A stretch of DNA of 64,000 nucleotides from assembly GCF_014851395.1 (NCBI RefSeq), contig NW_024040041.1, forward strand, positions 11,790,242 to 11,854,241, written 5' to 3'. A model generated the notes under the pieces. That model was not told the DNA's origin. It did no database searches and saw only the letters and a program-made list of their open reading frames with translations. Of this stretch, positions 10,249-23,589 are shown piece after piece. Each line of letters starts with the position of its first letter. The stretch's first letter is position 1. The translations under genes and the position numbers were made by a program. Source of the DNA: Micropterus salmoides. Lineage: Eukaryota; Chordata; Actinopteri; Centrarchiformes; Centrarchidae.

Positions 10249-12683
10249 AACAATGCATCTGAAAAATTAAGAAAAACTGCACGTGAATATTTTGATAGCA
10301 GGCAAGTGACCAAATAAAAGCAGGATGACCCACTTTTAGATAACCACACAGCTTTACTTCCTATTGCAAATCTCAGGCCCTGAGAGCAAGTCACTTTTAA
10401 TCAATGTTGCCATCAACCGGCAACCAGGTGAGACACATGGCAACTAATTAGGGCAACGGACAGTGGGCAATAACCAATCAGAGGTGCAAATCTATTGCCA
10501 GGGAAACAGGCACTGCGGAGATGGACAGTGAAACTTGTGCAGCCCTGACCAGCCCTTAGGTAAGTATCTAAAGCACAAAACTGAGTAGATACGCTGGTTA
10601 ATTTTCCATAATTATTACATACATTAATCTAATTACAAATACATTACATCTTTCTTTTTCTTTCTTTCAAGTGTCAGCTTTCAAAATGCTGTAAGCCTAT
10701 TGGGCTCTACAATGCGACCAATTAAGTTGCATACGCCCCTAAAAATAGATACCTGCAAACCGGAAAAAAGATTTAGGAGCACAGTGTGGGAGTAACGATT
10801 ACCTCCATAATCTTGCCCGCCGCCATTCAAAAACATAGTTGGACTTGCCACCAGCAACACTGGATAAATCCCGGGTGGGCGGGTCGATCTGTGGCCGCTT
10901 GATCAGCTCGTTATACAAAACGAGAGGGATCAGTGTTTTCAGACACACACACAACAACTTACCGGCGAAAAAAGACTGCTCCACTGCCGTTAGGATGGTG
11001 CCATTTTTTTCTGAAATCTCCAAGCATGTCACGTGATCGTATGCCAGAGTTCTGATTGGAAGATCTCAAAAATTGCCTTTGACCGATCTAAAGTATACAG
11101 ATAGAAATGTGTTGCTCATTCTGTGTGGGAAAGTGACTAAGAAATATTGCTCGGTAACATTGCTCAAAAAGTTACCCCGTGTATCATCAGCTTTAGGGTT
11201 CAGTGCTTTGCTGTGTTTTTATTCTGTGAGGAGGCTAATCGTATACTGCTGTCGTCCAGGTCTAACTAGGGCCTAATTAGACAGCCAAAAGGGAAGTAAC
11301 TCAGGAAAAAAAAAAAATCCAACAGCACTGGGGCCTTGAGGACCTGATTTGCAGACCTGTGCTTCAGATGACCCACATGTGCCATGCCTGAGGTGCCCCT
11401 GGCTGCTATCCAGCTGCTCAGGTCTGTGCAAATAGAACTCCAACCCTGCAAGCCCAGGCAGTGTGATAGGTTAAATACAGTGCTAAATACATCTGCAAGT
11501 GAACAGAACATATTTGAATGGGGCTCAAAACATGAATTGGTCTGTGACACAAATTAAAGCATCAGTTTACCCAAAGCACAAAACACACGCAGTTTAAAAT
11601 TTCAAAACATCAAAAAATTTAAACCAATGAACACCGGTCATTGTAAACCTTTGAACAAACAACCAATGCTTTTATTTTTCTGGTGCTGATAGTCTAAGGA
11701 TGGAGGGATGCTGGAAGGAATGTCGGAGATGGTGGTTTTCTGTCACCTTTGTTTAATGTGACAGGGACCTTTTATTATTCCCCAGTGTGTGCATGTGTGT
11801 GTGAATGCACATATGAATGTGAGAATGTGTCTGTGCACATTCACACACATCCATCTGTGTATTTGTGTGCATGCATTTATTTGTGCATGTAGGTGTGTGT
11901 GTGTGTGTGTGTGTGTGTTTATGTGCATGTGACTCCCCTCACCTGCCCTCTGGCCATGGCTTCATTAAACATTTCATTAACGTCAAACATCATTTGCACC
12001 GTCAGATTAAACAAGCCCCCCCACATACACACACAACATCAGGAAAAACCGAGGTGACTTGTTCACAGTGGGATGACAAAATTAGAGCTATGGCCTGTAA
12101 ATTACTGTATCACACACATCCGCATAAAGACAAAACCCCACATTAACAGAATGATTTGAATGTACACAGACACATGCTGCACAGAATTTTTATCACAAAG
12201 AGGAAAGAGTAGAGTTTTCGGTTGGGTGTCTGCATGTATGCATAATTCTGTAAATGTGTGTATTGCTTTCTGTGTATGACTCAGTTCATCTGTGTGAATG
12301 AGAGAGAGAGATGAAAGAGAGATGGAAAACAGTGGCGGATGGGTGGGGCAAAGGTTAAGTAAACTCCAAGATAGCACTGTAAACATTAGCAGTGATTCAT
12401 ATCCCAACAGAGAATAGTGGAGCATTTAACAGCTAAAGAGCGTTTATGTTTTCTCCATATCTGCTGGATGTGTAAATAGACACCGAAAGTTGCTTGAAAC
12501 ATTGCCATATCAACTTTATAACATGATAATATACCTGTGTTTTGTTCACAGCTTCTGTCTGGTACCCTGATGTGGCCAAAAAATAAGTTATTGCCGGTTT
12601 AAAGAATAACTTAACACCAAGCTGAAAAGCAATATGTTGCTGCCCTCTCTGATTGAAAGTTTCACACTTCACCAGCACCACTA
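10249..12683. other. No gene seen; one GT tract
   Basis: A possible small fragment of a TTACAT-type hAT-like repeat lies at 10590-10660. A (GT)n tract lies at 11893-11919. A segment at 10430-10520 has tandem GCAAC motifs. Nothing here resembles an exon. Confidence 0.5.
11893..11919 (+). repeat. (GT)13 microsatellite
   Basis: An uninterrupted GT run in a wider TG-rich stretch. Confidence 0.92.
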
Positions 12684-13075
12684 GTGGGTGTGGTTCCTCA
12701 CTGTGCCAAATCATTCGCTCGCATGGCTTCTTTTACCACTGCTAGGCAGATGATATGCAACTCTACCTATCCTTCCCGCCAGGCAATCCCACGGTCTCTG
12801 CGCAGATCACGCTGTCTCTCGGACATATCTGCATGGATGAAGGCTTGCCACCTTCAACTAAACCTTTCTAAGACTGAACTCTTGGTCATTCCAGCCAAGC
12901 AATTTATACAACATGACATCAAACTACAAATCCTCAACCATCACTCCAAACAGGGTGGTGAGAAACTTGGGTGTTGAGATTGATGACCAGATGTCCTTTT
13001 CAGACCATGTCGCTGCTGTCACTCGGTCGTGCATCTTTGCTTTACTCCAATCTGTATGTCACAAGTACCCCAACA
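12684..13075 (+). pseudogene. LINE reverse transcriptase fragment (Rex1/L2-like)
   Basis: The plus strand encodes, with frame changes, a piece of non-LTR RT just after the catalytic site. The phase near 12745 gives ADDMQLYLS, equivalent to the family motif ADDTQLYLS. The frame 12684-12977 gives SDISAWMKACHLQLNLSKTE and LLVIPAK, a hallmark of the downstream block. The following bases would give RNLGVEIDDQMSFSDHV. It is truncated at both ends and carries indels. It is not part of the L2 copy at 640-4960, which lies on the other strand. Confidence 0.8.
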
Positions 13076-14784
13076 TCATAGTAAATTAAATAACATTACA
13101 AAAAATAAATCTATACTGAATCACTAAAGTGCTTGTTTAACATATTAGTTTGCTTGAACAAAGCTGTCTCATATGAAAATGACTGTGGTGTCAGTCCTCC
13201 GGTGATGTATTGATTATTTAATGACAGCAATGGCTCAACTCCATTTATGCTCTTGTCACTTGAATACCCCTCTATTCACACTATTCACAACATCGTCCAT
13301 GGTGTAAGAAGCGACACAGAAATGGAATGGCCTGACTGAATCACAATCATGTGTCTTGGTGACATGAATGCTGATATACAACATTGTCTCAAGTAACAGT
13401 TACACCTCTCTTACTCACAAAATGCAGAGACAGCAGTTTAAAAGGACAGAGCAGGAAAACAAAGTCAAAATCATGCAGTCAGATATGCATGTTACGCACA
13501 TTCAAAAATAAAAGCATTTTATTAACATATACATTTACCGAGTTACATGGAAAATCCCAGGATGGCTCAAAAATGCCAAACTTCATCCATAAATGATTTA
13601 AATATACAAGCAAGTCATTTAAATTGCCTCTGCTAAAACCAGACAGGATACAAAGTGCTGAAGTGGCAGGAAGCCTTAATGAGGACACTGGTGGCAAAAA
13701 TCCTTGTGTGTATGTGTGTGTGTGTGTGTGTGTGTGAAATGGAGAGAGAGAAAATTCTTGCAATGAAGGGCCAATTGCCAGAGCTTTCATCACTGAGATG
13801 GAGTAAAGCCATACAGAGAAGCAAAGACTTCAGTTTTAGAAGTCTTAACAGACATTTTTGCAGAGATCCTGTCTCACTTTCAAAATTCTTAGAAGGACAA
13901 GAGACCTTGTAGTGACAGAAACAAAATGTATACAGACAGAACAAGATGCTGGCTAATCAACGAATATGGTTCACTTAGCAGTTTTTTTAATGCATTGCAC
14001 TGGAGAGAGAGAGAGAGCGGGGAATAAGGTTGCGATGTTTGTAGGCTTACTGTGAAAAAAAAAGCGAGTTTACACAAAATGCACAAATGTGTGATTTTTA
14101 ACTAGGGGTGGTGCTGCAATGCATGCAAATGTCAGGATGTAGTGTCTGTGCTCAATAGATCCACGTCTCTACCTCGCTCCATCTCTGTGTCAGGTGTCCA
14201 TAACGGGGTTAATTTTCCACTCCAGTAACAAGCTCAACTGATGACAGATCATCTCCTGGGGATTTTCTCGCCCCCTATGTCCCTTGTGGCCTCCAGGCTT
14301 TATTTAGTATTTAGCATTAGAGAAAAGTGCTGTGATTAAAGGAAAGTTGGGGTGGATTTGATTAAAGGGGACGTGGAGTGGACCTAACTCAAGGGTTTAT
14401 TTTTCTTTTTTCCCCTGTTATACTGATTAATTGGGATATTTCTCATCCCACTCCTGAGGCCATGGCAAAATGCAGTGTCAGAGTGTTTTCCCCCCTTTTT
14501 TCCGCAACCCACAGAATTGAGCTTTCTGAACCGTTTAGGTGCCTTAAGTGTGGTTTAAATGCAATGTTGAGCAGATGAAAGACAATCAATAGTGGAAAGG
14601 AGGAGGTGGAACTGGCAGAGATTCACTAGGCAAAGCTCTTAAAGGTACCACAATATAATAACCGCAATACCATTTTTCAGATTTTTTCAGAGCGCCTCCA
14701 TAGACACAAATACATGATAGCGACAAAACACAATGTAATTCATAATTCTGTTGGTAATTATTTTCTGCTCAGATGTTCATGCAG
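13076..14784. other. No gene seen
   Basis: It contains a (GT)n tract at about 13708-13737 and an AG-rich run near 14005. I see no repeat termini or protein similarity. Confidence 0.5.
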
Positions 14785-15495
14785 CTAACGATGATTTTAG
14801 TATTCGAAGCTTCTATAGATTATTTCAACGATTTTCATTGATGCGTCATTTAAGAAGTACTTTTGTTTGGCGCCCCCCCCGGTGACGGAATCAGCTCTGC
14901 ACGTTTATAGGTGATAGATATTGGACCTTTTGGAAATTCATAGTGTGTCATACAGCAAACATCAGACCAACAACCAGACAGCTGCTTTACAAACACAAAA
15001 ATCACCCGAGTGCTATACAAGTTATACTAAAGGCTCGTGTAGACTACTCGACTTTCAGCGTCGGCTGATCGCCTATTGCCGCCACGTTGTTTGGTATGAT
15101 CTTGACAGCGCTTGATGGTGTGTATTTGCGTTTTCATGTGGACAGAGATTTTTTTTAAACGAAGGAGGAAAAACTCTGGTTATAAAAATACCTAAGTACT
15201 AGGCCTGACAGAGACTGCAGGGAAGGGAAAACTGAGAAAACATGAGGAAGGGGGAGGAGGTGAAGCCTAATCATGACAATACTTGGGACGCTTTCTTCTT
15301 TGTCCCTTACTATGTTCTCTCTCTTCCTCCACTTTGCAAACAGCGCCATTATAATCACGTAATGTTCACCGCTAAGCGCAATGTGTGCTGTATAGTTATA
15401 TGGATTAAAGTATCGATGCAAAGAATTTGGGTTGATGCATTTTATTAAGCGATTTAATCGATTAAATAGATGAATCGTTTCAGCCCTACACCAGA
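14785..15495. mobile_element. hAT-like non-autonomous element
   Basis: The left end has cagctaacgatgattttagt and the right end gattaaatagatgaatcg followed by tttcagccctaca. In reverse complement the right end begins tagggctgaaacgatt, a terminus style I associate with a common fish hAT-like family (TAGGGCTGCAACGATT). The interior carries segments such as gttttcatgtggacagag, also familiar from fish repeats. There is no transposase. Boundaries are accurate to about 10 bases. Confidence 0.6.
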
Positions 15496-16312
15496 TCCTT
15501 CTGCTATGCAACTTTGTAACAAAAGGTACAAACAAAGCATGTAAACATTATCTTCTCAGTGTACACTCACAAATACTTCTAACAGTGATTCCATTCATGA
15601 AACACTTAAACACACTTTCCACGTTCTTGTCCTGTGCCCATGTCATATCTTGATAAATGCCAAATAAATGTCAAAAACATAGGCTAGTTTTGAGTATTTT
15701 ATAGAAAAATCACCTGTCTTTTTCTTTCCCTTCCTGTAAAACATTAAAATATGTTTAATGATTCATCTTGAAATCATGGGTCAAACTTTGGAGTGATTAG
15801 CCAGCCCTGTCTATCACATAAAACTGCATTTTGACAGTTATATAATGGATCAAAACAGTCTTTTTGGATTTCGTCTGGCTAAAACTTTGTTTATATTTCC
15901 AGAAGAGCATGGTTTATTATTTTCTTCCTCATCCAACACCTCTTGATCTAATGACACTGATGAGGGAGGTGTGGTTGGAGGCCAACAGTCCTGTACAGCT
16001 GTTAAATAAGCTTTGTTAGTTGAAGTAGTGCGCATGTACTTGCACTGGCATTGGATGTAAATCATGAGGTGTGGATTAAAAATGTATTTTCTAAGGATTC
16101 TGGGTTGTAGATAAGTTAGCTCTACAGCTCTCCTCCAGTATGACTGCACACTGGAATAGAAGGTCATTAGCAAAGAAAGTGCTTATGGGAAACCACACCA
16201 ATCTGTTGACTTGCAAATGTCCGGCCAAATAAACACATAAATAAAACATATGTATAATTATAAATTTCTACTTCTGAAGGAACTCCAAAAGTGTGTTCTG
16301 CTCTAGTGTATA
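15496..16312. other. No gene seen
   Basis: AT-rich unique sequence up to the TA target of the Tc1 element. The 107-codon frame at 15850-16173 shows no domain. Confidence 0.5.
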
Positions 16313-16517
16313 CAGTGAGGAAAATAAGTATTTGAACACCCTGCTATTTTGCAAGTTCTCCCACTTAGAAATCATGGAGGGGTCTGAAATTGTCATCGTA
16401 GGTGCATGTCCACTGTGAGAGACATAATCTAAAAAAAAATAATCCAGAAATCACAATGTATGATTTTTTAACTATTTATTTGTATGATACAGCTGCAAAT
16501 AAGTATTTGAACACCTG
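16313..16517. repeat. Left terminal inverted repeat of Tc1 element
   Basis: Pairs with 17708-17913 in reverse complement over about 205 bp, with few differences. It holds the outer and inner transposase-binding direct repeats. Confidence 0.93.
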
Positions 16518-16529
16518 AGAAAATCAATG

Positions 16530-17544
16530 TTAATATTTGGTACAGTAGCCTTTGTTTGCAATTACAGAGGTCAAACGTTTCCTGTAGTTTTTCACCAGGT
16601 TTGCACACACTGCAGGAGGGATTTTGGCCCACTCCTCCACACAGATCTTCTCTAGATCAGTCAGGTTTCTGGGCTGTCGCTGAGAAACACGGAGTTTGAG
16701 CTCCCTCCAAAGATTCTCTATTGGGTTTAGGTCTGGAGACTGGCTAGGCCACGCCAGAACCTTGATATGCTTCTTACAGAGCCACTCCTTGGTTATCCTG
16801 GCTGTGGTCTTCGGGTCATTGTCATGTTGGAAGACCCAGCCTCGACCCATCTTCAATGCTCTAACTGAGGGAAGGAGGTTGTTCCCCAAAATCTCGCAAT
16901 ACATCCTCTCCTTGATACAGTGCAGTCGCTCTGTCCCATGTGCAGAAAAACACCCCCAAAGCATGATGCTACCACCCCCATGCTTCGCCGTAGGGATGGT
17001 GTTCTTGGGATGGTACTCATCATTCTTCTTCCTCCAAACACGGTTACTGGAATTATGACCAAAAAGTTCTATTTTGGTCTCATCTGACCACATGACTTTC
17101 TCCCATAACTCCTCTGGATCATCCAAATGGTCAATGGCAAACTGAAGATGGGCCTTGACATGTGCTGGTTTAAGCAGGGGAACCTTCCGTGCCATGCGTG
17201 ATTTCAAACCATGACGTCTTAGTGTATTACCAACAGTAACCTTGGAAACGGTGGTCCCAGCTCTTTTCAGGTCATTGACCAGCTCCTCCCGTGTAGTTCT
17301 GGGCTGATTTCTCACCTTTCTTAGGATCATTGAGACCCCACGAGGTGAGATCTTGCATGGTGCCCCAGTCTTGATTGATCAGATTGACAGTCATGTTTAG
17401 CTTCTTCCATTTTCTAATGATTGCTCCAACAGTGGACCTTTTTTCACCAAGCTGCTTGGCAATTTCCCCGTAGACCTTTCCAGCCTTGTGGAGGTGTACA
17501 ATTTTGTCTCTAGTGTCTTTGGACAGCTCTTTGGTCTTGGCCAT
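16530..17544 (-). pseudogene. Tc1 transposase, one frameshift
   Basis: The reading starts at the ATG at 17544 (MAKTKELSKDTRDKI) and ends at 16530. It begins with a helix-turn-helix domain (about residues 1-60, ending VGAIIRKWKKL), followed by a second one (ELVNDLKRAGTTVSKVTVGN) and the catalytic core. The DD34E triad is visible: SDETK, QHDND, and NPIENLW with exactly 34 residues between the second Asp and the Glu. The span is 1,015 bases, one more than a multiple of three, and the frame changes near 17371-17385 in the linker after the first domain. Other oddities are QHDNDPKTT, where the family usually has PKHT, and a short in-frame loss near HCIKERMYCEI. It would cut and paste the element; this copy is inactive as read. 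Confidence 0.92.
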
Positions 17545-17707
17545 GTTAGTAGTTGGATTCTTACTGATTGTTTGGGGTGGACAGGTGTCTTTATGCAGCT
17601 AACGACCTCAAACAGGTGCATCTAATTTAGGATAATAAATGGAGTGGAGGTGGACATTTTGAAGGCAGACTAACAGGTCTTTGAGAGTCAGAATTCTAGC
17701 TGATAGA

Positions 17708-17913
17708 CAGGTGTTCAAATATTTATTTGCAGCTGTATCATACAAATAAATAGTTAAAAAATCATACATTGTGATTTCTGGATTTATTTTTTTTTAGATT
17801 ATGTCTCTCACAGTGGACATGCACCTACGATGACAATTTCAGACCCCTCCATGATTTCTAAGTGGGAGAACTTGCAAAATAGCAGGGTGTTCAAATACTT
17901 ATTTTCCTCACTG
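17708..17913. repeat. Right terminal inverted repeat of Tc1 element
   Basis: Reverse complement of 16313-16517. The inner repeat reads caggtgttcaaatatttatt, one base different from the left copy. Confidence 0.93.
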
Positions 17914-17915
17914 TA

Positions 17916-19279
17916 TCATAGTTATTTCTTTGTTCCCTCTCTGCATGTATCTATATTTCTAATGATTGTGAGAAGGCAGTAAAAAGGTCAAGCACAGCAG
18001 ACTACTGCACTGCAGAACCAACGCTCCTCCTGACTATGTTTGAACTGACAGAACCTTATATATCAGAGGGCTAAGCTAACATTTAGAGGGCCATTTTTAT
18101 GCATGAGTATGAATGAAATGACCTTCAATAGGCATAAACAAATCAGTGAGTCAATACCTGCCAGAGAACACGCAACACAAAAACTATCGAGCCTTTGAAA
18201 AATAGTTGACACGAATGAATGTTTACTCTGTTAAGGATTTATAATGATGTTTGCACACCATTTTGGCCATTGTTTGTGAAATGTGTATTGACTGTATGCA
18301 TTTCTGTATTTCTGTGATTAAGAATCCAAACCTGCTGAGTCACAGGCAGCAACATCTTATGATAACAAAACAAGAAAAAGAATCATTCCTGCATATGCCC
18401 CTGAATGTTGGGTGGTGACCCTGAATAGAGAATCTATATTAGGCTAGAGGGATATCCAAACTTACTAACTAACGACCCTGCTCATTGGATTAGAAGCCAA
18501 ATTTTACAGAAGAAAATATAGTTATCTAGACCTGAAAATTGTAAGGGTGTAATAAAGAGTTTAAAAGAAAAAGCAGACACATACTGGGTAAGTCATGAAT
18601 GTTAAATGTTTGAGCCTGCAGGATATGACAAGACACCATGTAAATAAGCGATAAAAGCTAAAGATTGAACATTAGAAACCAAAGTAAATAGTAGGTTTTC
18701 ACACAACAACACAGAACCCAAGACACCAATTAAGAGAAAACACTAGAGAGGAAGGCAGAACAGGAAATAAGAGAGTCGGGGAGATAGAAAGAGGGGCTAA
18801 ATGTTGACTCTCTAATTGGTCTGAAGTATGGAGATGTGTGGTCGCATGTGTGTGTGCCAGCTTGTATATGCAACAATAAAGCAGAGTAATTAGGTCTGAG
18901 CGAGACCCTCATTATAACAGGCTCTTGCAGCTGTTGTTAATTAAAATCACTAACCTTCCAGAAAGTGCCATACAACAGTAATGTCACCAAACACTGGCTC
19001 CCACTATGTATCAAGTTCAGATGCAGTGCAGCGCGGGGACAGCATCCCTGATCTTTCAAAGAATGCCATCTAACATTACTGTGACCAAAGACCACACACA
19101 CAGTACCACCAGCACTTTTATTCCCATAAAGGGCAAAAGGCGTTAGGTGACATCTTTGGTACTAATTGCAACGGCGTGGCTGCTCCTGCGGGAGATCATT
19201 TATCATTCAGACAGTGGGGGCGGTACTGTAGCTCTGATTATCTGAGAAAACATTTTGACATGTCTCAGTGGGAAAAGGT
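17916..19279. other. No gene seen
   Basis: Unique-looking sequence without repeat ends or protein similarity. Confidence 0.45.
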
Positions 19280-19366
19280 CAGTGTTGGAGTAACTAGTTA
19301 CATGTTATTTATTTACATAATTTAATTACAAATTAAATGTAACTGTAATCCATTACATTTACTGCT
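19280..19366 (+). repeat. hAT-like terminus (CAGTGTTGGAGTAAC type)
   Basis: It starts cagtgttggagtaactagtt and continues with ttaattacaaatt and tgtaactgtaatcc, the left end of a common fish hAT-like family. Related termini occur at 54571, 56445 and 56731. No matching right end was found nearby. Confidence 0.55.
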
Positions 19367-21263
19367 TGCTTTGCCATTTCTAGCCACAGCCTTTAGTAAA
19401 GTTTGATGCTATTCTGATGCTTTTGATTGGTTCTCAGTTTTGCATTTGCAGCGCCACCCGTCTGGCAGTTAAACTGCCTGTCTTATAGATTGTTTTGTCT
19501 CACTTGTGTGACTGATTTATTACCTTTTGAACTATGTTATTGTTATTGGAAGCACTTTGTATAAATTATAGCTTTCACTAGACATGCTATCAATTATATA
19601 CTACTGTTGCTGCTTGGGATACACACTACTTCCTATTGTGAACTACGTATGGCAGGACTCACTCTTGCAATAAACCAGTCAAGGAAACATAATCATAACA
19701 GACATTTATTAATATGCACATTTTATGAATTGTTACTTTCATTACATTCATCACATACTTTTATCTGAAGCGACTTACAATAATACAATTTTATCTCCAT
19801 AGGACAAAGAGCTCCATGTCATCGAAATTGAGCATATTTGTGAGTAGGCTTGTCTTCTACCTAAAGAATGATAGGATGTTCTACAGCTGCCAAATATGCC
19901 ACACTGTATGAATTCACATATTGATGGCATTTTAAATGTAAATATGTAGGATGATATTTATAGTCTGCTGTCCCCATCCATTGGACACTAAGTGCTGCTG
20001 TTCGTGTACAATGTGTCAGTAATGTCACTGTGACTTGTCAGTTTTTTCCTGCAGCAATGTCACCAACACGTATTCCTGTGTATTTATTGTACTTGGCAGA
20101 TAGTGAGGTCCTGTTCTCCAAATCGCTACAGCAGCTCTTACCACATATAGACATACAGTATTTTTTGTCCTGAATCCCCTGAAGCAATGCAAAATCCAGA
20201 GCCTGTAGAATCACTGCTGAAATCACACTGCTGGGATGTGGTGCTGATTTTCTGTTACAAATATTGCGCAAAAAACAAAACTTGTCAGTTTTGCTACTGT
20301 CGGTCCATCACACGGTAACAGCAACACAACTGACTCGTAGAAATGTTATAACCAACACAAATCATGTTGAATCTAAAGAGAAGCTTCACTTTTTCATCGG
20401 TCTTTCTTTTGTCCAGCTGCAGAGATTCTAACATGTGACCATGATTTTACACTTCATGTCTTTTAAACGCCTACCAACCTACTTTAACTCTATATTTGTG
20501 TGTGTATTCACAGAAGCCAATGTTATGTGTAGACATTTTGTAAAACAGTGTGATTGTCCCATGCCATAAGGAAACATTTTGCTCTTTTGTCACTTCTATC
20601 ACCATCACTACCTTAAATCTTTTTGAGTATTCATACGATATGAAGGACACACACTTACGCATTAGACATGCACTTTGAGATTCACACACTTCCCCAACCA
20701 TCATATGAGCCTGTGGGAGGATGACATTTTGGGAGCAGTGTGTTTAACTACACCCGTGAATATCAGCAACCACTGACGGCATGCACAATTTAATGTGTGC
20801 AAGCTTAATGTAAACTGTAGTATGGAAATGCAACATCCTATGCTCCTGCTAAATAATATATCAACATGTGTGAGGCATTAGGTATTCAGGTTAAGGCAAG
20901 GCCATGTGTAAATAGTTAACCGCTTTTTATACAACAACTGCTTTTAAGTGATTTAGTGAAAAATTCGTAATAAAGGAAAGGAATAAAAGAAGCTGACAGA
21001 GAGGAAATAACTATTGAGAGATTGCACACAGAAGTGCAAGAGGAAAAATTACAAAAAAGGCTGTAAAATGGCATGTGTGACGGATGGAAGGGGGGGTAAC
21101 GTGCAGTAAGAAGGAAGACGGGGAGGAATAAGGAAAGGAAAGAACAAAGACAGGAAATAGGAAGAAAGTAGAAAAGACAGAGGGATAAGAGTGATAGAGG
21201 AGCAACGGTAATTACAGCAGTATTTATGTTTTACAGTAACTGCACAGAGGGGAAGGAGCAGTG

Positions 21264-21264
<1 letters not shown>

Positions 21265-21306
<42 letters not shown>
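21265..21306 (+). repeat. (CA)21 microsatellite
   Basis: A CA tract followed by CACGCACG. Confidence 0.95.
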
Positions 21307-21311
<5 letters not shown>

Positions 21312-23276
21312 GCTCTCTTGTGAACTCCCAGATGATACATTACAGAGTTCACTCAACACCAACAGTGTGTGTATCTGTGTGACTGTGTGTGTGTTGTACC
21401 GACCACAGGCCACAAGGGTGTGGTTAATATAGGATGAGTGGAAGGCTATGTCAACATTTGGTCTATTGATTTCTCCTCAGGCTTGCTCTCTCTCTGTAAC
21501 CCTTTCACTTACAGTCGTTTTAGCCTCTATCTCTTGTATTTGCCTCTCCTCTGCTCTCGCCTCCTCAACACCCTCAATTCATGGCTGAGTGGAATCAGCC
21601 CTGAGTTTATCAGACTGTAAATGTGCCAATAATTAAAATCATTGTCAAAAAAATATGTAACACTGTTATCACACCTCCTTAATTACACTGATTTGATTAT
21701 TCACTTATCATTCAATTAGCAGTCATTAGCTGTAAACATGTCTTAGAGGTGTATTTGTGTGTGTGTAGTTCAAATTAGAAAGAGTGGCTTGTTCTTCCAT
21801 CCAGGCAGAGCTAATCTTTCATTGTAACAAGAGAGAGTCATAGAGAGATTTATGATTTAACAATGCAAATGTCCTCGAAAAACAACAGAAAGTGCGAAAG
21901 AGAATTATGAGGGCCATTTTCACATCAGTTGTGAAGTCACTATTGTTGACGATAGGCAAGCAAAAAGGAACAATGTAAAAAAAAGGGGGAAATTACGTGA
22001 GGAGAATTCCCCCACATGTTTAACAAAATGGGTGTAGTGGTGGTGTGTGCGAGCACTGTGAGTGTGCACGCCTGTGTGCAAGTGAATCTTTCACCCTAAA
22101 GGCTTCTATGGGAACTGATGGACAAGATAGAGGGAGCGATGGGAGAATGAGGGGGAGGCATCAGGGTGTGAATGCTAATAGTCTCCTAGATAAGACATCC
22201 ACAGCATCTCATCTATCTTTTATTCTCACCGGACTTCCTTCCTTCCTTCCTTCCTCATGTCTCCTTTCCTTTTTCCCCCCCTTCTCTCCTTTTTTTTGTC
22301 AACAAACTTGCTGCTCTTCCCTTCCCTCTTGTCATCTTTCTTTGTCTAAATGCATCTTTTTCTCCTTATCTACTTCATTTCCTCTTTCGTCCTGCCACTT
22401 CTCCCATTTTTCTTCGACTCTGTCTGGAAAAACAAAAACATTAGCAGAGATCAGAGAGGGAATCGTGTCATCTTTAAGTCCTACACCCTCTGCTGTTGCC
22501 CAGCAGGGCGCTGTATGTGTGTGTGTGCCTTTTTGTGTTAACACACAATTAAGCATACACATGTTTATTGGTGCCCCAAAATGCAGGGGTTGTATGCATT
22601 TCTGTATGTGAATGTGTGTGTGCCTGTGTGTGCCCTGAGAGGAGGCTGTATAGCACTCTCCCATGCTGCAGGCGCTGAACAGAGAGTGGGGGAATGTGCT
22701 TGCCACTGCAGTAAATGAGAAAAAAAGGGAAGAGGGAAGAAGTGCTGTAAAAGTTGCTGAGGCACACAAAAGAAAGGAGAAAGACAAAAAGAGTCTCTTA
22801 TCCTTAATTAGAGTTTCCGCCAAAGCAGTTCTTTTAAAAAAACATTTTCTTCATCCACTCTGCACACATCAGACTCGATTCTACTTCAATTACACCCTTC
22901 TGTTTTGTCATCTTTTATATTCAGTTTGCCATCCAATTTGTCTGTCATAATGGTGGAGTGATTTATGTACGTATTTGCCTAAAATAACTTTAACTGACAT
23001 AGCACTTTTCTTTAGAATAATCAAGTGTAGAACTATAAAATGAGCACACAGACTCACACACATGCATCATGGCTCTGACAGTGACTCTGCGGCCCAGCTC
23101 TTGTCTATGTAGCCTGGCAGCTGATGGCTCCTTATGGTGGAGATATATAGCATTCCACACCTCATAGAGATTAACCTTGAAGGAGTTGAGATTTGACATG
23201 TTTTATTCTGAAATTCTCCTTGGGTTGCTCCACCTGTCGTATACATACATACTCAATCATACAAACCATGCATGCG

Positions 23277-23284
23277 CACGCACG

Positions 23285-23329
<45 letters not shown>
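23277..23329 (+). repeat. (CACG)n-(CA)n microsatellite
   Basis: GCAC units pass into about 20 CA units. Confidence 0.95.
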
Positions 23330-23589
23330 CTAGATTCAGAAAAAGGGAAAGGCATTTGTTAGAACATGGAAGCATAAAAGACCCCCCCCAAACAAAACAT
23401 GGATACAAAGAAGATGCATGACCCCACATAAACACGTGTCTATTAAGAGTGATTGATTGTAGTTAAAAAACTGGCTTTATCCATTTTTAATTAGTATTCT
23501 AATATTTATGCTACTATTAGTATTATAGAATATTAATAGAAGAGTAATTCTGGCCAAGAGTCATTCTGAGCTAAATCAATAGTTTCCAC

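Larger units (their letters stand above)
16313..17913 (-). mobile_element. Tc1-type DNA transposon, complete, IR/DR ends
   Basis: A 1,601-bp element bounded by CAGTGAGGAAAATAAGTATT and its reverse complement. TA duplications flank it at 16311-16312 and 17914-17915. The terminal inverted repeats are about 205 bp (16313-16517 and 17708-17913). Within each, the motif AAGTATTTGAACACC occurs near the outer edge and again near the inner edge (slightly changed on the right), the IR/DR layout known from Tc1 elements such as Sleeping Beauty. The minus strand carries the transposase. The two arms match closely over their whole length, so the insertion looks fairly young. Confidence 0.95.
19367..23589. 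other. No gene seen; microsatellites
   Basis: It contains (CA)n at 21265-21306 and 23281-23329, four CTTC units near 22230, and C/T-rich sequence to 22420. The 188-codon plus-strand frame (22045-22611) and the 163-codon minus-strand frame (22332-22823) overlap in low-complexity sequence and show no domain. I see no splice-bounded exon. Confidence 0.5.

Noticed and set aside
16696..17058. 120-codon plus-strand frame inside the Tc1 element
   Set aside because: Shadow of the minus-strand transposase, which carries the DD34E residues.
22045..22823. 188-codon plus frame and 163-codon minus frame overlapping each other
   Set aside because: Both run through C/T-rich low-complexity sequence and contain no motif; splice-like sites around them are no better than chance.
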